Assembly: GCF_051401765.1 (NCBI RefSeq)
Contig: NW_027480449.1
Coordinates: 4,650,001-4,714,000 of the forward strand
Length of the DNA stretch: 64,000 bases
From: Calliopsis andreniformis
Taxonomy: Eukaryota > Arthropoda > Insecta > Hymenoptera > Andrenidae
Direction: 5' to 3'
The notes beneath the pieces are model-generated. The model saw only the letters and a list, made by a program, of their open reading frames with translations, was not told the DNA's origin and searched no databases. A program made the position numbers and the translations under genes. Below are positions 13,012-25,867 of this stretch, in pieces; within the stretch, counting starts at the first letter, position 1; every line of letters begins with the position of its first letter.

Positions 13012-13710
13012 GTTGGAGGACAGAGGATTGATGCTTGAGGATTGAGTATTGCGGATTGAGGATTGAGGATTGAGGATTGAGGATTGAGGATTTAAGATTG
13101 AGGATTGGGTATTGAGGACTGAACAATGAGGATTGAGGATTGAGGGTTGAGGATTGAGGACTGAAGATTGAATATTGATGATTGAAGATTGAGTATTGGG
13201 GATTGAGGGATGTGGATTGGGGACCAGGACTGAGGGTTGAATATTGACGTTTGAGGTCTGAGGATTGAGGATTGAGGATTGAGAATTGAGGATTGTGGAT
13301 TGAGGATTGAGGATTGAGGATTGAGGATTGAGGATTGAGGACTGAGGATTGAAGATTGAGGATTGAGTATTGAGGATTAAAGGTTGAGCATTGAGGATTG
13401 AAGTTTGAGTATTGATGATTGAGGATTGAGGATTGAGGATTGAGGATTGAGAACTGAATATTGAAGATTGAGGATTGATGATTGAGGATTGAGTATTGAG
13501 GATTGAGGATTGAGTATTGGGGATTGCGGATTGAACATTGAGGATTGAGGATTGAGGATTGAGGATTGAGGATTGTGGATTGAGGATTGAGTATTGTAGA
13601 TTAAGGATTGGAGATTGAGGATTGAGGATTGAGGATTGAGGATTGAGGATTGACGATTGAAGATTGAGGATTGGGGACTGAGAGTTGATGGTTGAGTGAT
13701 GAGAATTGAT

Positions 13711-13810
13711 GTTTGTGGATAGAGATATGAAGATTGCAGATTGAGTATTGCGTATGGAAAACTCTGGACTGAGGATACTCTAGTGAGGATGGAGGATTGA
13801 CAACCGATTG
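13711..13810. repeat. Degenerate tract 5 (class a)
   Basis: ATACTCTAG form. It is the last class a copy before zone D. Confidence 0.9.
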
Positions 13811-14030
13811 TTGAGGACTGAGGGCTGAAGATTGAGGATTCAGGATTGAGGATTCAGGACTGTGGTTTGAGGACTGTGGATTGATGATTGAGGATTGGGG
13901 ATTGAGGATTGACGATCGAGGATTGAAGATTGAGGATTGGGTATTGAGGATTGAAGAATGAGGACTGAGGATTGAGGATTGAGGATTGAGGATTGAAGAT
14001 TGAGTATCGAGGATTGAAGGTTGAGGATTG

Positions 14031-14500
14031 AAGATTGAGGATTGAGGATTGAGGATTGAGGATTGAGGATTGAAGATTGAGTATTGAGGATAGAAGATTG
14101 AGGATTGAGGATTGAGGATTGAGGATTGAGGATTGAGGATTGAGGATTGAGGATTGAGGATTGAAGATTGAAGATTGAGGAATGAGGATTAAAGGTTGAG
14201 CATTGAGGATTGAAGATTGAGGATTGATGATTGAGGATTGAGGATTGAGGATTGAGGATTGAGGATTGAGTATTGAAGATTGAGGATTGATGATTGAGGA
14301 TGGAGGATTGAGGATTGAGGATTGAGTATTGGGGATTGAGGATTGAAGATTGAGGATTTGTTGTTGAGGATTGAAGAATGAGGATTGAGGATTGAGGATT
14401 GAGGATTGAGAATAGAGGATTGAGGATTGAGGACTGAAGATTGAATATTGATGATTGAAGATTGAGGATTGGGGATTGAGGGATGTGGATTGGGGACCAG
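14031..14500. repeat. Junction tract between zones A and B
   Basis: This is ordinary heptamer array without a clear higher-order partner of its own. It has a perfect run of about nine consensus units near 14,100 to 14,162 and then a GGATTTGTTG unit group like the ones near 4,158 and 9,092. It ends at the first CTTAGGG-marked cassette. Confidence 0.6.
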
Positions 14501-15411
14501 GACTTAGGGTTGAATATTGACGTTTGAGGTCTGAGGATTGAGGATTGAGGATTGAGAATTGAGGATTGGGGATTGAGGATTGAAGATTGAGGATTGGGTA
14601 TTGAAGATTGAAGAATGAGGATTGAGGATTGAGGATTGAGGCCTGAGGATTGAGAATTGAGAACTGAGGATGAGGACTGAGGGCTGAGGGTTGAGGTTTG
14701 AGGAATGAGGATTGGGGGTTGAGGATTGAGGTTTGAGGATTGAGGATTGAGGATTGTGTACTGAAGATTGAGTATTGATGACTGAGGATTGAGGATTGAG
14801 GATTGTGGATTGATGGTTGAGGATTGAGGATTGAAGATTGAGTATTGAGGATTGAAGATTGAGGATTGAGTATTGAGGATCGAGGATTGAGAATGAGGGC
14901 TGAGGGTTGAGGATTGAGGTTTGAGGATTGAGGACTGAGGATTGAGGATTGATGATTGAGTATTGAGGATTGAAGATTGAGGATTGAGGATTGAGGATTG
15001 AGGATTGAGGATTGAGGATTGAGGATTGAAAATTGAGGACTGGGGACTGAGTGTTGAGGGTTGAGTGATGAGAATTGGTGTTTGTGGATAGAGATTTAAA
15101 GATTGCAGATTGAGTATTGAGTATTGAAAACTGTGAATTGATGATATTCTATTGAGGATTGAGAATTGACAACTGATTGTTGAGGACTGAGGTCTGAAGA
15201 TTGAGGATTCAGGATTGAGGATTCAGAATTGAGGTTTGAGGACTGAGGATTGAGGATTGATGATTGAGGATTGAGGATTGAGGATTGAGGATTGAAGATT
15301 CAGTATTGAGGATTGAAGATTGAGGATTGAGTTTTGAGGAGAGAGGATTGAGGATTGAGGATTCAGGATTGAGGATTCAGGATTGAGGATTCAGGATTGT
15401 GGTTCGAGGAC
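14501..15411. repeat. Zone B cassette M, copy 1 (911 bp)
   Basis: It is measured from GACTTAGGG, the diagnostic variant of GACTGAGGG, to GTTCGAGG at 15,412. Inside are a GGCCTGAGG tract, GTGTACTGAAG, GAGAATGAGGGC at 14,893 and a degenerate tract at 15,080. It is 10 bp longer than the other four copies because of an extra AGAGAGGATTG stretch near 15,340. Confidence 0.85.
15080..15179. repeat. Degenerate tract 6 (class c)
   Basis: Class c has AATTGGTGTTTG, GATTTAAAGATTG, GAAAACTGTGAATTG and GAGAATTGACAAC. It lies inside cassette M copy 1. Confidence 0.9.
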
Positions 15412-16910
15412 AGAGGATTGAGGCTTGAGGATTGAGGATTGAGGATTGAGGATTGAGGATTGAGGATTGAGGACTGAGGATTGAGGATTGATGATTGAGT
15501 ATTGAGGATTGAAGATTGAGGATTGAGTATTGGGGATTGCGGATTGAACATTGGGGATTGAGGATTGAGGATTGAGGACTGAAGATTGAATATTGATGAT
15601 TGAAGATTGATGATTGAGGATTGAGTGTTGTGGATTGAGGACGAGGACTGAGGGTTGAGTATTGATGTCTGAGGTCTGAGGATTGAGGATTGAGGATTGA
15701 GAATTGAGGATTGAGGATTGAGGATTGGGGATTGAGGATTGAGGATCGAGGATTGAAGATTGAAGATTGGGTATTGATGATTGAACATTGAGTGTTGAGG
15801 ATTGAGGATTGAGGATTGAGGATTGATTATTGAAGATTGAATATTGATGATTGAAGGTTGAGGATTGAGGATTGAGGCTTATGGATTCAGGACGAGGACT
15901 GAGGGTTGAGTATTGACGTTTGAGGTCTGAGGATTGAGGATAGAGGATTGAGAATTGAGGATTGAGGATTGAGGATTGAAGATTGAGGATTGGGTATTGA
16001 GGATTGAAGAATGAGGACTGTGGATTGAGGATTGAGGCCTGAGGATTGAAAATTGAGAACTGAGGGTGAGGACTGAGGGCTGAGGGTTGAGGTTTGAGGA
16101 ATGAGGACTAACGATTGAGGATTGAGGATTGAAGATTCAGTATTGAGGATTGAAGATTGAGGATTGAGTTTTGAGGATTGAGGATTGAGGATTGAGGATT
16201 CAGGATTGAGGATTCAGGATTGAGGATTCAGGATTGTGGTTCGAGGACAGAGGATTGAGGCTTGAGGATTGAGGATTGAGGATTGAGGATTGAGGATTGA
16301 GGATTGAGGATTGAACATTGAGGATTGAGGATTGAGGATTGATGATTGAGGATTGGGTATTGAGGATTGAAGAATGAGGACTGAGGATTGAGGATTGAGG
16401 ATTGAGGATTGAAGATTGAGTATTGAGGATTGAAGATTGAGGATTGAGGATTGAGGAATGAGGATTGAGGATTGAAGATTGAGGATTGATGAATGAGGAT
16501 TGAGGATTGAAGATTGAGTATTGAGGATTGAAGATTGAGGATTGAGGATTGAGGATTGAGGATTGAGGATTTAGGATTGATGTTTGAGGTCTGAGGATTG
16601 AGGATAGATGATTGAGAATTGAGGATTGAGGATTGAGGATTGAGGATTGAGGATTGAGGATTCATGATTGAGGATTCAGGATTGAGGATTCAGGATTGTG
16701 GTTCGAGGACAGAGGAATGAGGCTTGAGTATTGAGAGATTGAGGATTGAGGATTGAGGATTGAGGATTGAGGATTTAAGATTGAGGATTGGGTATTGAGG
16801 ATTGAACATTGAGGATTGAGGATTGAGGATTGAGGATTGAGGACTGAAGATTGAATATTGATGATTGAAGATTGAGGATTGGGGATTGAGGGATGTGGAT
16901 TGGGGACCAG

Positions 16911-17811
16911 GACTTAGGGTTGAATATTGACGTTTGAGGTCTGAGGATTGAGGATTGAGGATTGAGAATTGAGGATTGGGGATTGAGGATTGAAGATTGA
17001 GGATTGGGTATTGAAGATTGAAGAATGAGGATTGAGGATTGAGGATTGAGGCCTGAGGATTGAGAATTGAGAACTGAGGATGAGGACTGAGGGCTGAGGG
17101 TTGAGGTTTGAGGAATGAGGATTGGGGGTTGAGGATTGAGGTTTGAGGATTGAGGATTGAGGATTGTGTACTGAAGATTGAGTATTGATGACTGAGGATT
17201 GAGGATTGAGGATTGTGGATTGATGGTTGAGGATTGAGGATTGAAGATTGAGTATTGAGGATTGAAGATTGAGGATTGAGTATTGAGGATCGAGGATTGA
17301 GAATGAGGGCTGAGGGTTGAGGATTGAGGTTTGAGGATTGAGGACTGAGGATTGAGGATTGATGATTGAGTATTGAGGATTGAAGATTGAGGATTGAGGA
17401 TTGAGGATTGAGGATTGAGGATTGAGGATTGAGGATTGAAAATTGAGGACTGGGGACTGAGTGTTGAGGGTTGAGTGATGAGAATTGGTGTTTGTGGATA
17501 GAGATTTAAAGATTGCAGATTGAGTATTGAGTATTGAAAACTGTGAATTGATGATATTCTATTGAGGATTGAGAATTGACAACTGATTGTTGAGGACTGA
17601 GGTCTGAAGATTGAGGATTCAGGATTGAGGATTCAGAATTGAGGTTTGAGGACTGAGGATTGAGGATTGATGATTGAGGATTGAGGATTGAGGATTGAGG
17701 ATTGAAGATTCAGTATTGAGGATTGAAGATTGAGGATTGAGTTTTGAGGATTGAGGATTGAGCATTGAGGATTCAGGATTGAGGATTCAGGATTGAGGAT
17801 TCAGGATTGTG
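16911..17811. repeat. Zone B cassette M, copy 2 (901 bp)
   Basis: It runs from GACTTAGGG at 16,911 to GTTCGAGG at 17,812, with GAGAATGAGGGC at 17,303 and a degenerate tract at 17,490. It has the same landmark order and length as copies 3 to 5. The linker before it is 1,499 bp. Confidence 0.88.
17490..17589. repeat. Degenerate tract 7 (class c)
   Basis: Class c, inside cassette M copy 2. Confidence 0.9.
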
Positions 17812-18662
17812 GTTCGAGGACAGAGGATTGAGGCTTGAGGATTGAGGATTGAGGATTGAGGATTGAGGATTGAGGATTGAGGATTGAACATTGAGTATTG
17901 AGGATTGAGGATTGATGATTGAGGATTGGGTATTGAGGATTGAAGAATGAGGACTGAGGATTGAGGATTGAGGATTGAGGATTGAAGATTGAGTATTGAG
18001 GATTGAAGATTGAGGATTGAGGATTGAGGAATGAGGATTGAGGATTGAAGATTGAGGATTGATGAATGAGGATTGAGGATTGAAGATTGAGTATTGAGGA
18101 TTGAAGATTGAGGATTGAGGATTGAGGATTGAGGATTGAGGATTGAGGATTTAGGATTGATGTTTGAGGTCTGAGGATTGAGGATAGATGATTGAGAATT
18201 GAGGATTGAGGACTGAGGATTGAGGATTGAGGATTGAGGATTCATGATTGAGGATTCAGGATTGAGGATTCAGGATTGTGGTTCGAGGACAGAGGAATGA
18301 GGCTTGAATATTGATGATTGAAGGTTGAGGATTGAGGATTGAGGCTTATGGATTCAGGACGAGGACTGAGGGTTGAGTATTGACGTTTGAGGTCTGAGGA
18401 TTGAGGATAGAGGATTGAGAATTGAGGATTGAGGATTGAGGATTGAAGATTGAGGATTGGGTATTGAGGATTGAAGAATGAGGACTGTGGATTGAGGATT
18501 GAGGCCTGAGGATTGAAAATTGAGAACTGAGGGTGAGGACTGAGGGCTGAGGGTTGAGGTTTGAGGAATGAGGACTAACGATTGAGGATTGAGGACTGAA
18601 GATTGAATATTGATGATTGAAGATTGAGGATTGGGGATTGAGGGATGTGGATTGGGGACCAG

Positions 18663-19563
18663 GACTTAGGGTTGAATATTGACGTTTGAGGTCTGAGGAT
18701 TGAGGATTGAGGATTGAGAATTGAGGATTGGGGATTGAGGATTGAAGATTGAGGATTGGGTATTGAAGATTGAAGAATGAGGATTGAGGATTGAGGATTG
18801 AGGCCTGAGGATTGAGAATTGAGAACTGAGGATGAGGACTGAGGGCTGAGGGTTGAGGTTTGAGGAATGAGGATTGGGGGTTGAGGATTGAGGTTTGAGG
18901 ATTGAGGATTGAGGATTGTGTACTGAAGATTGAGTATTGATGACTGAGGATTGAGGATTGAGGATTGTGGATTGATGGTTGAGGATTGAGGATTGAAGAT
19001 TGAGTATTGAGGATTGAAGATTGAGGATTGAGTATTGAGGATCGAGGATTGAGAATGAGGGCTGAGGGTTGAGGATTGAGGTTTGAGGATTGAGGACTGA
19101 GGATTGAGGATTGATGATTGAGTATTGAGGATTGAAGATTGAGGATTGAGGATTGAGGATTGAGGATTGAGGATTGAGGATTGAGGATTGAAGATTGAGG
19201 ACTGGGGACTGAGTGTTGAGGGTTGAGTGATGAGAATTGGTGTTTGTGGATAGAGATTTAAAGATTGCAGATTGAGTATTGAGTATTGAAAACTGTGAAT
19301 TGATGATATTCTATTGAGGATTGAGAATTGACAACTGATTGTTGAGGACTGAGGTCTGAAGATTGAGGATTCAGGATTGAGGATTCAGAATTGAGGTTTG
19401 AGGACTGAGGATTGAGGATTGATGATTGAGGATTGAGGATTGAGGATTGAGGATTGAAGATTCAGTATTGAGGATTGAAGATTGAGGATTGAGTTTTGAG
19501 GATTGAGGATTGAGCATTGAGGATTCAGGATTGAGGATTCAGGATTGAGGATTCAGGATTGTG
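18663..19563. repeat. Zone B cassette M, copy 3 (901 bp)
   Basis: It runs from GACTTAGGG to GTTCGAGG at 19,564, with GAGAATGAGGGC at 19,055. One unit before the degenerate tract reads TTGAAGATTGAGG where the others have TTGAAAATTGAGG. The linker before it is 851 bp. Confidence 0.88.
19242..19341. repeat. Degenerate tract 8 (class c)
   Basis: Class c, inside cassette M copy 3. Confidence 0.9.
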
Positions 19564-20137
19564 GTTCGAGGACAGAGGATTGAGGCTTGAGGATTGAGGA
19601 TTGAGGATTGAGGATTGAGGATTGAGGATTGAGGATTGAGGATTGAACATTGAGGATTGAGGATTGAGGATTGATGATTGAGGATTGGGTATTGAGGATT
19701 GAAGAATGAGGACTGAGGATTGAGGATTGAGGATTGAGGATTGAAGATTGAGTATTGAGGATTGAAGATTGAGGATTGAGGATTGAGGAATGAGGATTGA
19801 GGATTGAAGATTGAGGATTGATGAATGAGGATTGAGGATTGAAGATTGAGTATTGAGGATTGAAGATTGAGGATTGAGGATTGAGGATTGAGGATTGAGG
19901 ATTTAGGATTGATGTTTGACGTCTGAGGATTGAGGATAGATGATTGAGAATTGAGGATTGAGGATTGAGGATTGAGGATTGAGGATTGAGGATTCATGAT
20001 TGAGGATTCAGGATTGAGGATTCAGGATTGTGGTTCGAGGACAGAGGAATGAGGCTTGAGTATTGAGGATTGAGGATTGAGGATTGAAGATTGAGGATTG
20101 GGGACTGAGTATTGAGGGCTGAGTGATGAGAATTGAT

Positions 20138-20237
20138 GTTTGTGGATAGAGATTTGAAGATTGCAGATTGAGTATTGCGTATGGAAAACTCTGAACTGAG
20201 GATATTCTATTGAGGATTGAGGATTGACAACTGATTG
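20138..20237. repeat. Degenerate tract 9 (class d)
   Basis: Class d has GCGTATGGAAAACTCTG with ATATTCTATTGAGG. It lies in a zone B linker, not in a cassette. Confidence 0.9.
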
Positions 20238-21158
20238 TTGAGGACTGAGGGCTGAAGATTGAGGATTCAGTATTGAGGATTCAGGATTGTGGTTTGAGGA
20301 CAGAGGATTGAGGATTGAGGTTTGAGGATTGAGGATTGAGGATAGAGGATTGAAGATTGAGGATTGGGTATTGAGGATTGCACATTGAGTATTGAGGATT
20401 GAGGATTGAGGATTGAGGATTGAGGATTGAAGATTGAATATTGATGATTGAAGGTTGAGGATTGAGGATTGAGGGTTATGGATTCAGGACGAGGACTGAG
20501 GGTTGAGTATTGATGTTTGAGGTCTGAGGATTGAGGATAGAGGATTGAGAATTGAGGATTGAGGATTGAGGATTGATGATTGAGGATTGGGTATTGAGGA
20601 TTGAAGAATGAGGACTGAGGATTGAGGATTGAGGATTGAGGATTGAAGATTGAGTATTGAGGATTGAAGATTGAGGATTGAGGATTGAGGAATGAGGATT
20701 GAGGATTGAAGATTGAGGATTGATGAATGAGGATTGAGGATTGAAGATTGAGTATTGAGGATTGAAGATTGAGGATTGAGGATTGAGGATTGAGGATTGA
20801 GGATTGAGGATTGAGGATTTAGGATTGATGTTTGAGGTCTGAGGATTGAGGATAGATGATTGAGAATTGAGGATTGAGGATTGAGGATTGAGGATTGAGG
20901 ATTGAGGATTCATGATTGAGGATTCAGGATTGAGGATTCAGGATTGTGGTTCGAGGACAGAGGAATGAGGCTTGAGTATTGAGAGATTGAGGATTGAGGA
21001 TTGAGGATTGAGGATTGAGGATTTAAGATTGAGGATTGGGTATTGAGGATTGAACATTGAGGATTGAGGATTGAGGATTGAGGATTGAGGACTGAAGATT
21101 GAATATTGATGATTGAAGATTGAGGATTGGGGATTGAGGGATGTGGATTGGGGACCAG

Positions 21159-22059
21159 GACTTAGGGTTGAATATTGACGTTTGAGGTCTGAGGATTGAG
21201 GATTGAGGATTGAGAATTGAGGATTGGGGATTGAGGATTGAAGATTGAGGATTGGGTATTGAAGATTGAAGAATGAGGATTGAGGATTGAGGATTGAGGC
21301 CTGAGGATTGAGAATTGAGAACTGAGGATGAGGACTGAGGGCTGAGGGTTGAGGTTTGAGGAATGAGGATTGGGGGTTGAGGATTGAGGTTTGAGGATTG
21401 AGGATTGAGGATTGTGTACTGAAGATTGAGTATTGATGACTGAGGATTGAGGATTGAGGATTGTGGATTGATGGTTGAGGATTGAGGATTGAAGATTGAG
21501 TATTGAGGATTGAAGATTGAGGATTGAGTATTGAGGATCGAGGATTGAGAATGAGGGCTGAGGGTTGAGGATTGAGGTTTGAGGATTGAGGACTGAGGAT
21601 TGAGGATTGATGATTGAGTATTGAGGATTGAAGATTGAGGATTGAGGATTGAGGATTGAGGATTGAGGATTGAGGATTGAGGATTGAAAATTGAGGACTG
21701 GGGACTGAGTGTTGAGGGTTGAGTGATGAGAATTGGTGTTTGTGGATAGAGATTTAAAGATTGCAGATTGAGTATTGAGTATTGAAAACTGTGAATTGAT
21801 GATATTCTATTGAGGATTGAGAATTGACAACTGATTGTTGAGGACTGAGGTCTGAAGATTGAGGATTCAGGATTGAGGATTCAGAATTGAGGTTTGAGGA
21901 CTGAGGATTGAGGATTGATGATTGAGGATTGAGGATTGAGGATTGAGGATTGAAGATTCAGTATTGAGGATTGAAGATTGAGGATTGAGTTTTGAGGATT
22001 GAGGATTGAGGATTGAGGATTCAGGATTGAGGATTCAGGATTGAGGATTCAGGATTGTG
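21159..22059. repeat. Zone B cassette M, copy 4 (901 bp)
   Basis: It runs from GACTTAGGG to GTTCGAGG at 22,060, with GAGAATGAGGGC at 21,551 and a degenerate tract at 21,738. The linker before it, 1,595 bp, carries an extra degenerate tract at 20,138 of another variant class. Confidence 0.88.
21738..21837. repeat. Degenerate tract 10 (class c)
   Basis: Class c, inside cassette M copy 4. Confidence 0.9.
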
Positions 22060-22731
22060 GTTCGAGGACAGAGGATTGAGGCTTGAGGATTGAGGATTGA
22101 GGATTGAGGATTGAGGATTGAGGATTGAGGATTGAACATTGAGGATTGAGGATTGAGGATTGATGATTGAGGAATGGGTATTGAGGATTGAAGAATGAGG
22201 ACTGAGGATTGAGGATTGAGGATTGAGGATTGAAGATTGAGTATTGAGGATTGAAGATTGAGGATTGAGGATTGAGGAATGAGGATTGAGGATTGAAGAT
22301 TGAGGATTGATGAATGAGGATTGAGGATTGAAGATTGAGTATTGAGGATTGAAGATTGAGGATTGAGGATTGAGGATTGAGGATTGAGGATTTAGGATTG
22401 ATGTTTGAGGTCTGAGGATTGAGGATAGATGATTGAGAATTGAGGATTGAGGATTGAGGATTGAGGATTGAGGATTGAGGATTCATGATTGAGGATTCAG
22501 GATTGAGGATTCAGGATTGTGGTTCGAGGACAGAGGAATGAGGCTTGAGTATTGAGAGATTGAGGATTGAGGATTGAGGATTGAGGATCGAGGATTTAAG
22601 ATTGAGGATTGGGTATTGAGGATTGAACATTGAGGATTGAGGATTGAGGATTGAGGATTGAGGACTGAAGATTGAATATTGATGATTGAAGATTGAGGAT
22701 TGGGGATTGAGGGATGTGGATTGGGGACCAG

Positions 22732-23632
22732 GACTTAGGGTTGAATATTGACGTTTGAGGTCTGAGGATTGAGGATTGAGGATTGAGAATTGAGGATTGG
22801 GGATTGAGGATTGAAGATTGAGGATTGGGTATTGAAGATTGAAGAATGAGGATTGAGGATTGAGGATTGAGGCCTGAGGATTGAGAATTGAGAACTGAGG
22901 ATGAGGACTGAGGGCTGAGGGTTGAGGTTTGAGGAATGAGGATTGGGGGTTGAGGATTGAGGTTTGAGGATTGAGGATTGAGGATTGTGTACTGAAGATT
23001 GAGTATTGATGACTGAGGATTGAGGATTGAGGATTGTGGATTGATGGTTGAGGATTGAGGATTGAAGATTGAGTATTGAGGATTGAAGATTGAGGATTGA
23101 GTATTGAGGATCGAGGATTGAGAATGAGGGCTGAGGGTTGAGGATTGAGGTTTGAGGATTGAGGACTGAGGATTGAGGATTGATGATTGAGTATTGAGGA
23201 TTGAAGATTGAGGATTGAGGATTGAGGATTGAGGATTGAGGATTGAGGATTGAGGATTGAAAATTGAGGACTGGGGACTGAGTGTTGAGGGTTGAGTGAT
23301 GAGAATTGGTGTTTGTGGATAGAGATTTAAAGATTGCAGATTGAGTATTGAGTATTGAAGACGGTGAATTGATGATATTCTATTGAGGATTGAGAATTGA
23401 CAACTGATTGTTGAGGACTGAGGTCTGAAGATTGAGGATTCAGGATTGAGGATTCAGAATTGAGGTTTGAGGACTGAGGATTGAGGATTGATGATTGAGG
23501 ATTGAGGATTGAGGATTGAGGATTGAAGATTCAGTATTGAGGATTGAAGATTGAGGATTGAGTTTTGAGGATTGAGGATTGAGGATTGAGGATTCAGGAT
23601 TGAGGATTCAGGATTGAGGATTCAGGATTGTG
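22732..23632. repeat. Zone B cassette M, copy 5 (901 bp)
   Basis: It runs from GACTTAGGG to GTTCGAGG at 23,633, 1,573 bp after copy 4, with GAGAATGAGGGC at 23,124. The linker before it is 672 bp, exactly 96 heptamers. Its degenerate tract has a private change, GAAGACGGTG for GAAAACTGTG. Confidence 0.88.
23311..23410. repeat. Degenerate tract 11 (class c)
   Basis: Class c with the private change GAAGACGGTG, inside cassette M copy 5. Confidence 0.9.
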
Positions 23633-24472
23633 GTTCGAGGACAGAGGATTGAGGCTTGAGGATTGAGGATTGAGGATTGAGGATTGAGGATTGAGGATTG
23701 AGGATTGAACATTGAGGATTGAGGATTGAGGATTGAGGATTGAGTATTGGGGATTGCGGATTGAACATTGGGGATTGAGGATTGAGGATTGAGGACTGAA
23801 GATTGAATATTGATGATTGAAGATTGATGATTGAGGATTGAGTGTTGTGGATTGAGGACGAGGGCTGAGGGTTGAGTATTGATGTCTGAGGTCTGAGGAT
23901 TGAGGATTGAGGATTGAGAATTGAGGATTGAGGATTGAGGATTGGGGATTGAGGATTGAGTATCGAGGATTGAAGATTGAAGATTGGGTATTGATGATTG
24001 AACATTGAGTGTTGAGGATTGAGGATTGAGGATTGAGGATTGATTATTGAAGATTGAATATTGATGATTGAAGGTTGAGGATTGAGGATTGAGGCTTATG
24101 GATTCAGGACGAGGACTGAGGGTTGAGTATTGACGTTTGAGGTCTGAGGATTGAGGATAGAGGATTGAGAATTGAGGATTGAGGATTGAGGATTGAAGAT
24201 TGAGGATTGGGTATTGAGGATTGAAGAATGAGGACTGTGGATTGAGGATTGAGGCCTGAGGATTGAAAATTGAGAACTGAGAGTGAGGACTGAGGGCTGA
24301 GGGTTGAGGTTTGAGGAATGAGGACTAACGATTGAGGATTGAGGATTGAAGATTGAGTGTTGAGGATTGAAGATTGTCGATTGAGGATTGAGGATTGAGG
24401 ATTGAGGATTGAAGATTGAGGATTGGGGACTGAGTGTTGAGGGCTGAGTGATGAGAATTGATGTTTGTGGAT

Positions 24473-24562
24473 AGATATTTGAAGATTGCAGATTGAGTAT
24501 TGCGTATGGAAAACTCTGAACTGAGGATATTCTATTGAGGATTGAGGATTGACAACTGATTG
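24473..24562. repeat. Degenerate tract 12 (class d)
   Basis: Class d, with ATAGATATTTG where the others have ATAGAGATTTG. Confidence 0.88.
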
Positions 24563-25767
24563 TTGAGGACTGAGGGCTGAAGATTGAGGTTTCAGTATTG
24601 AGGATTCAGGATTGTGGTTTGAGGACAGAGGATTGAGGATTGAGGTTTGAGGATTGAGGATTGAGGATAGAGGATTGAAGATTGAGGATTGGGTATTGAG
24701 GATTGAACATTGAGTATTGAGGATTGAGGATTGAGGATTGAGGATTGAGGATTGAAGATTGAATATTGATGATTGAAGGTTGAGGATTGAGGATTGAGGG
24801 TTATGGATTCAGGACGAGGACTGAGGGTTGAGTATTGATGTTTGAGGTCTGAGGATTGAGCATAGAGGATTGAGAATTGAGGATTGAGGATTGAGGATTG
24901 AAGATTGAGGATTGAGAATTGAGGATTGAGGATTGAGGATTGAGGATTCAGGATTGAGGATTCAGGATTGAGGATTTAGGATTGTGGTTCGAGGACAGAG
25001 GATTGAGGCTTGAGGATTGAGGATTGAGGATTGAGGATTGAGGATTGAGGATTTAAGATTGACGATTGGGTATTGAGGATTGAACATTGAGGATTGAGGA
25101 TTGAGGATTGAGGATTGAGGACTGAAGATTGAATATTGATGATTGAAGATTGAGGATTGGGGATTGAGGGATGTGGATTGGGGACCAGGACTGAGGGTTG
25201 AATATTGACGTTTGAGGTCTGAGGATTGAGGATTGAGGATTGAGAATTGAGGATTGAGGATTGAGGATTGAAGATTGAGGATTGGGTATTGAGGATTGAA
25301 GAATGAGGATTGAGGATTGAGGATTGCGGCCTGAGGATTGAGAATTGAGAACTGAGGATGAGGACTGAGGGCTGAGGGTTGAGGTTTGAGGAATGAGGAT
25401 TGGGGGTTGAGGATTGAGGATTGAGGATTGAGGATTGAGGATTGAGTACTGAAGATTGAGTATTGATGACTGAGGATTGAGGACTGAGGATTGTGTATTG
25501 AGGGTTGAGGATTGAGGATTGAAGATTGAGTATTGAGGATTGAAGATTGAGGATTGAGTATAGAGGATCGAGGATTGAGAATGAGGGCTGAGGGTTGAGG
25601 ATTGAGGTTTGAGGATTGAGGACTGAGGATTGAGGATTGATAATTGAGTATTGAGGATTGAAGATTGAGGATTGAGGATTGAGGATTGAGGATTGAGGAT
25701 TGAGGATTGAGGATTGAAAATTGAGGACTGGGGACTGTGTGTTGAGGGTTGAGTGATGAGAATTGGC

Positions 25768-25867
25768 GTTTGTGCATAGAGATTTAAAGATTGCAGATTG
25801 AGTATTGAGTATTGAAAACTGTGAATTGATGATATTCCATTGAGGATTGAGAATTGACAAGTGATTG
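25768..25867. repeat. Degenerate tract 13 (class e)
   Basis: Class e has GGCGTTTGTGCATAG, ATATTCCATTG and GACAAGTGATTG. It occurs only in zone C. Confidence 0.9.

Larger units (their letters stand above)
10438..14030. repeat. Zone A super-unit 3, truncated and internally deleted
   Basis: It opens as a copy of super-unit 2 shifted by 4,936 bp (CAGTATTG at 5,906 and 10,842) and carries two 1.08-kb inner repeats. After about 13,560 it skips roughly 570 bp that is present in the other super-units and passes straight to the degenerate tract at 13,711. Similarity to super-units 1 and 2 ends near 14,030, where a new arrangement begins. Confidence 0.78.
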
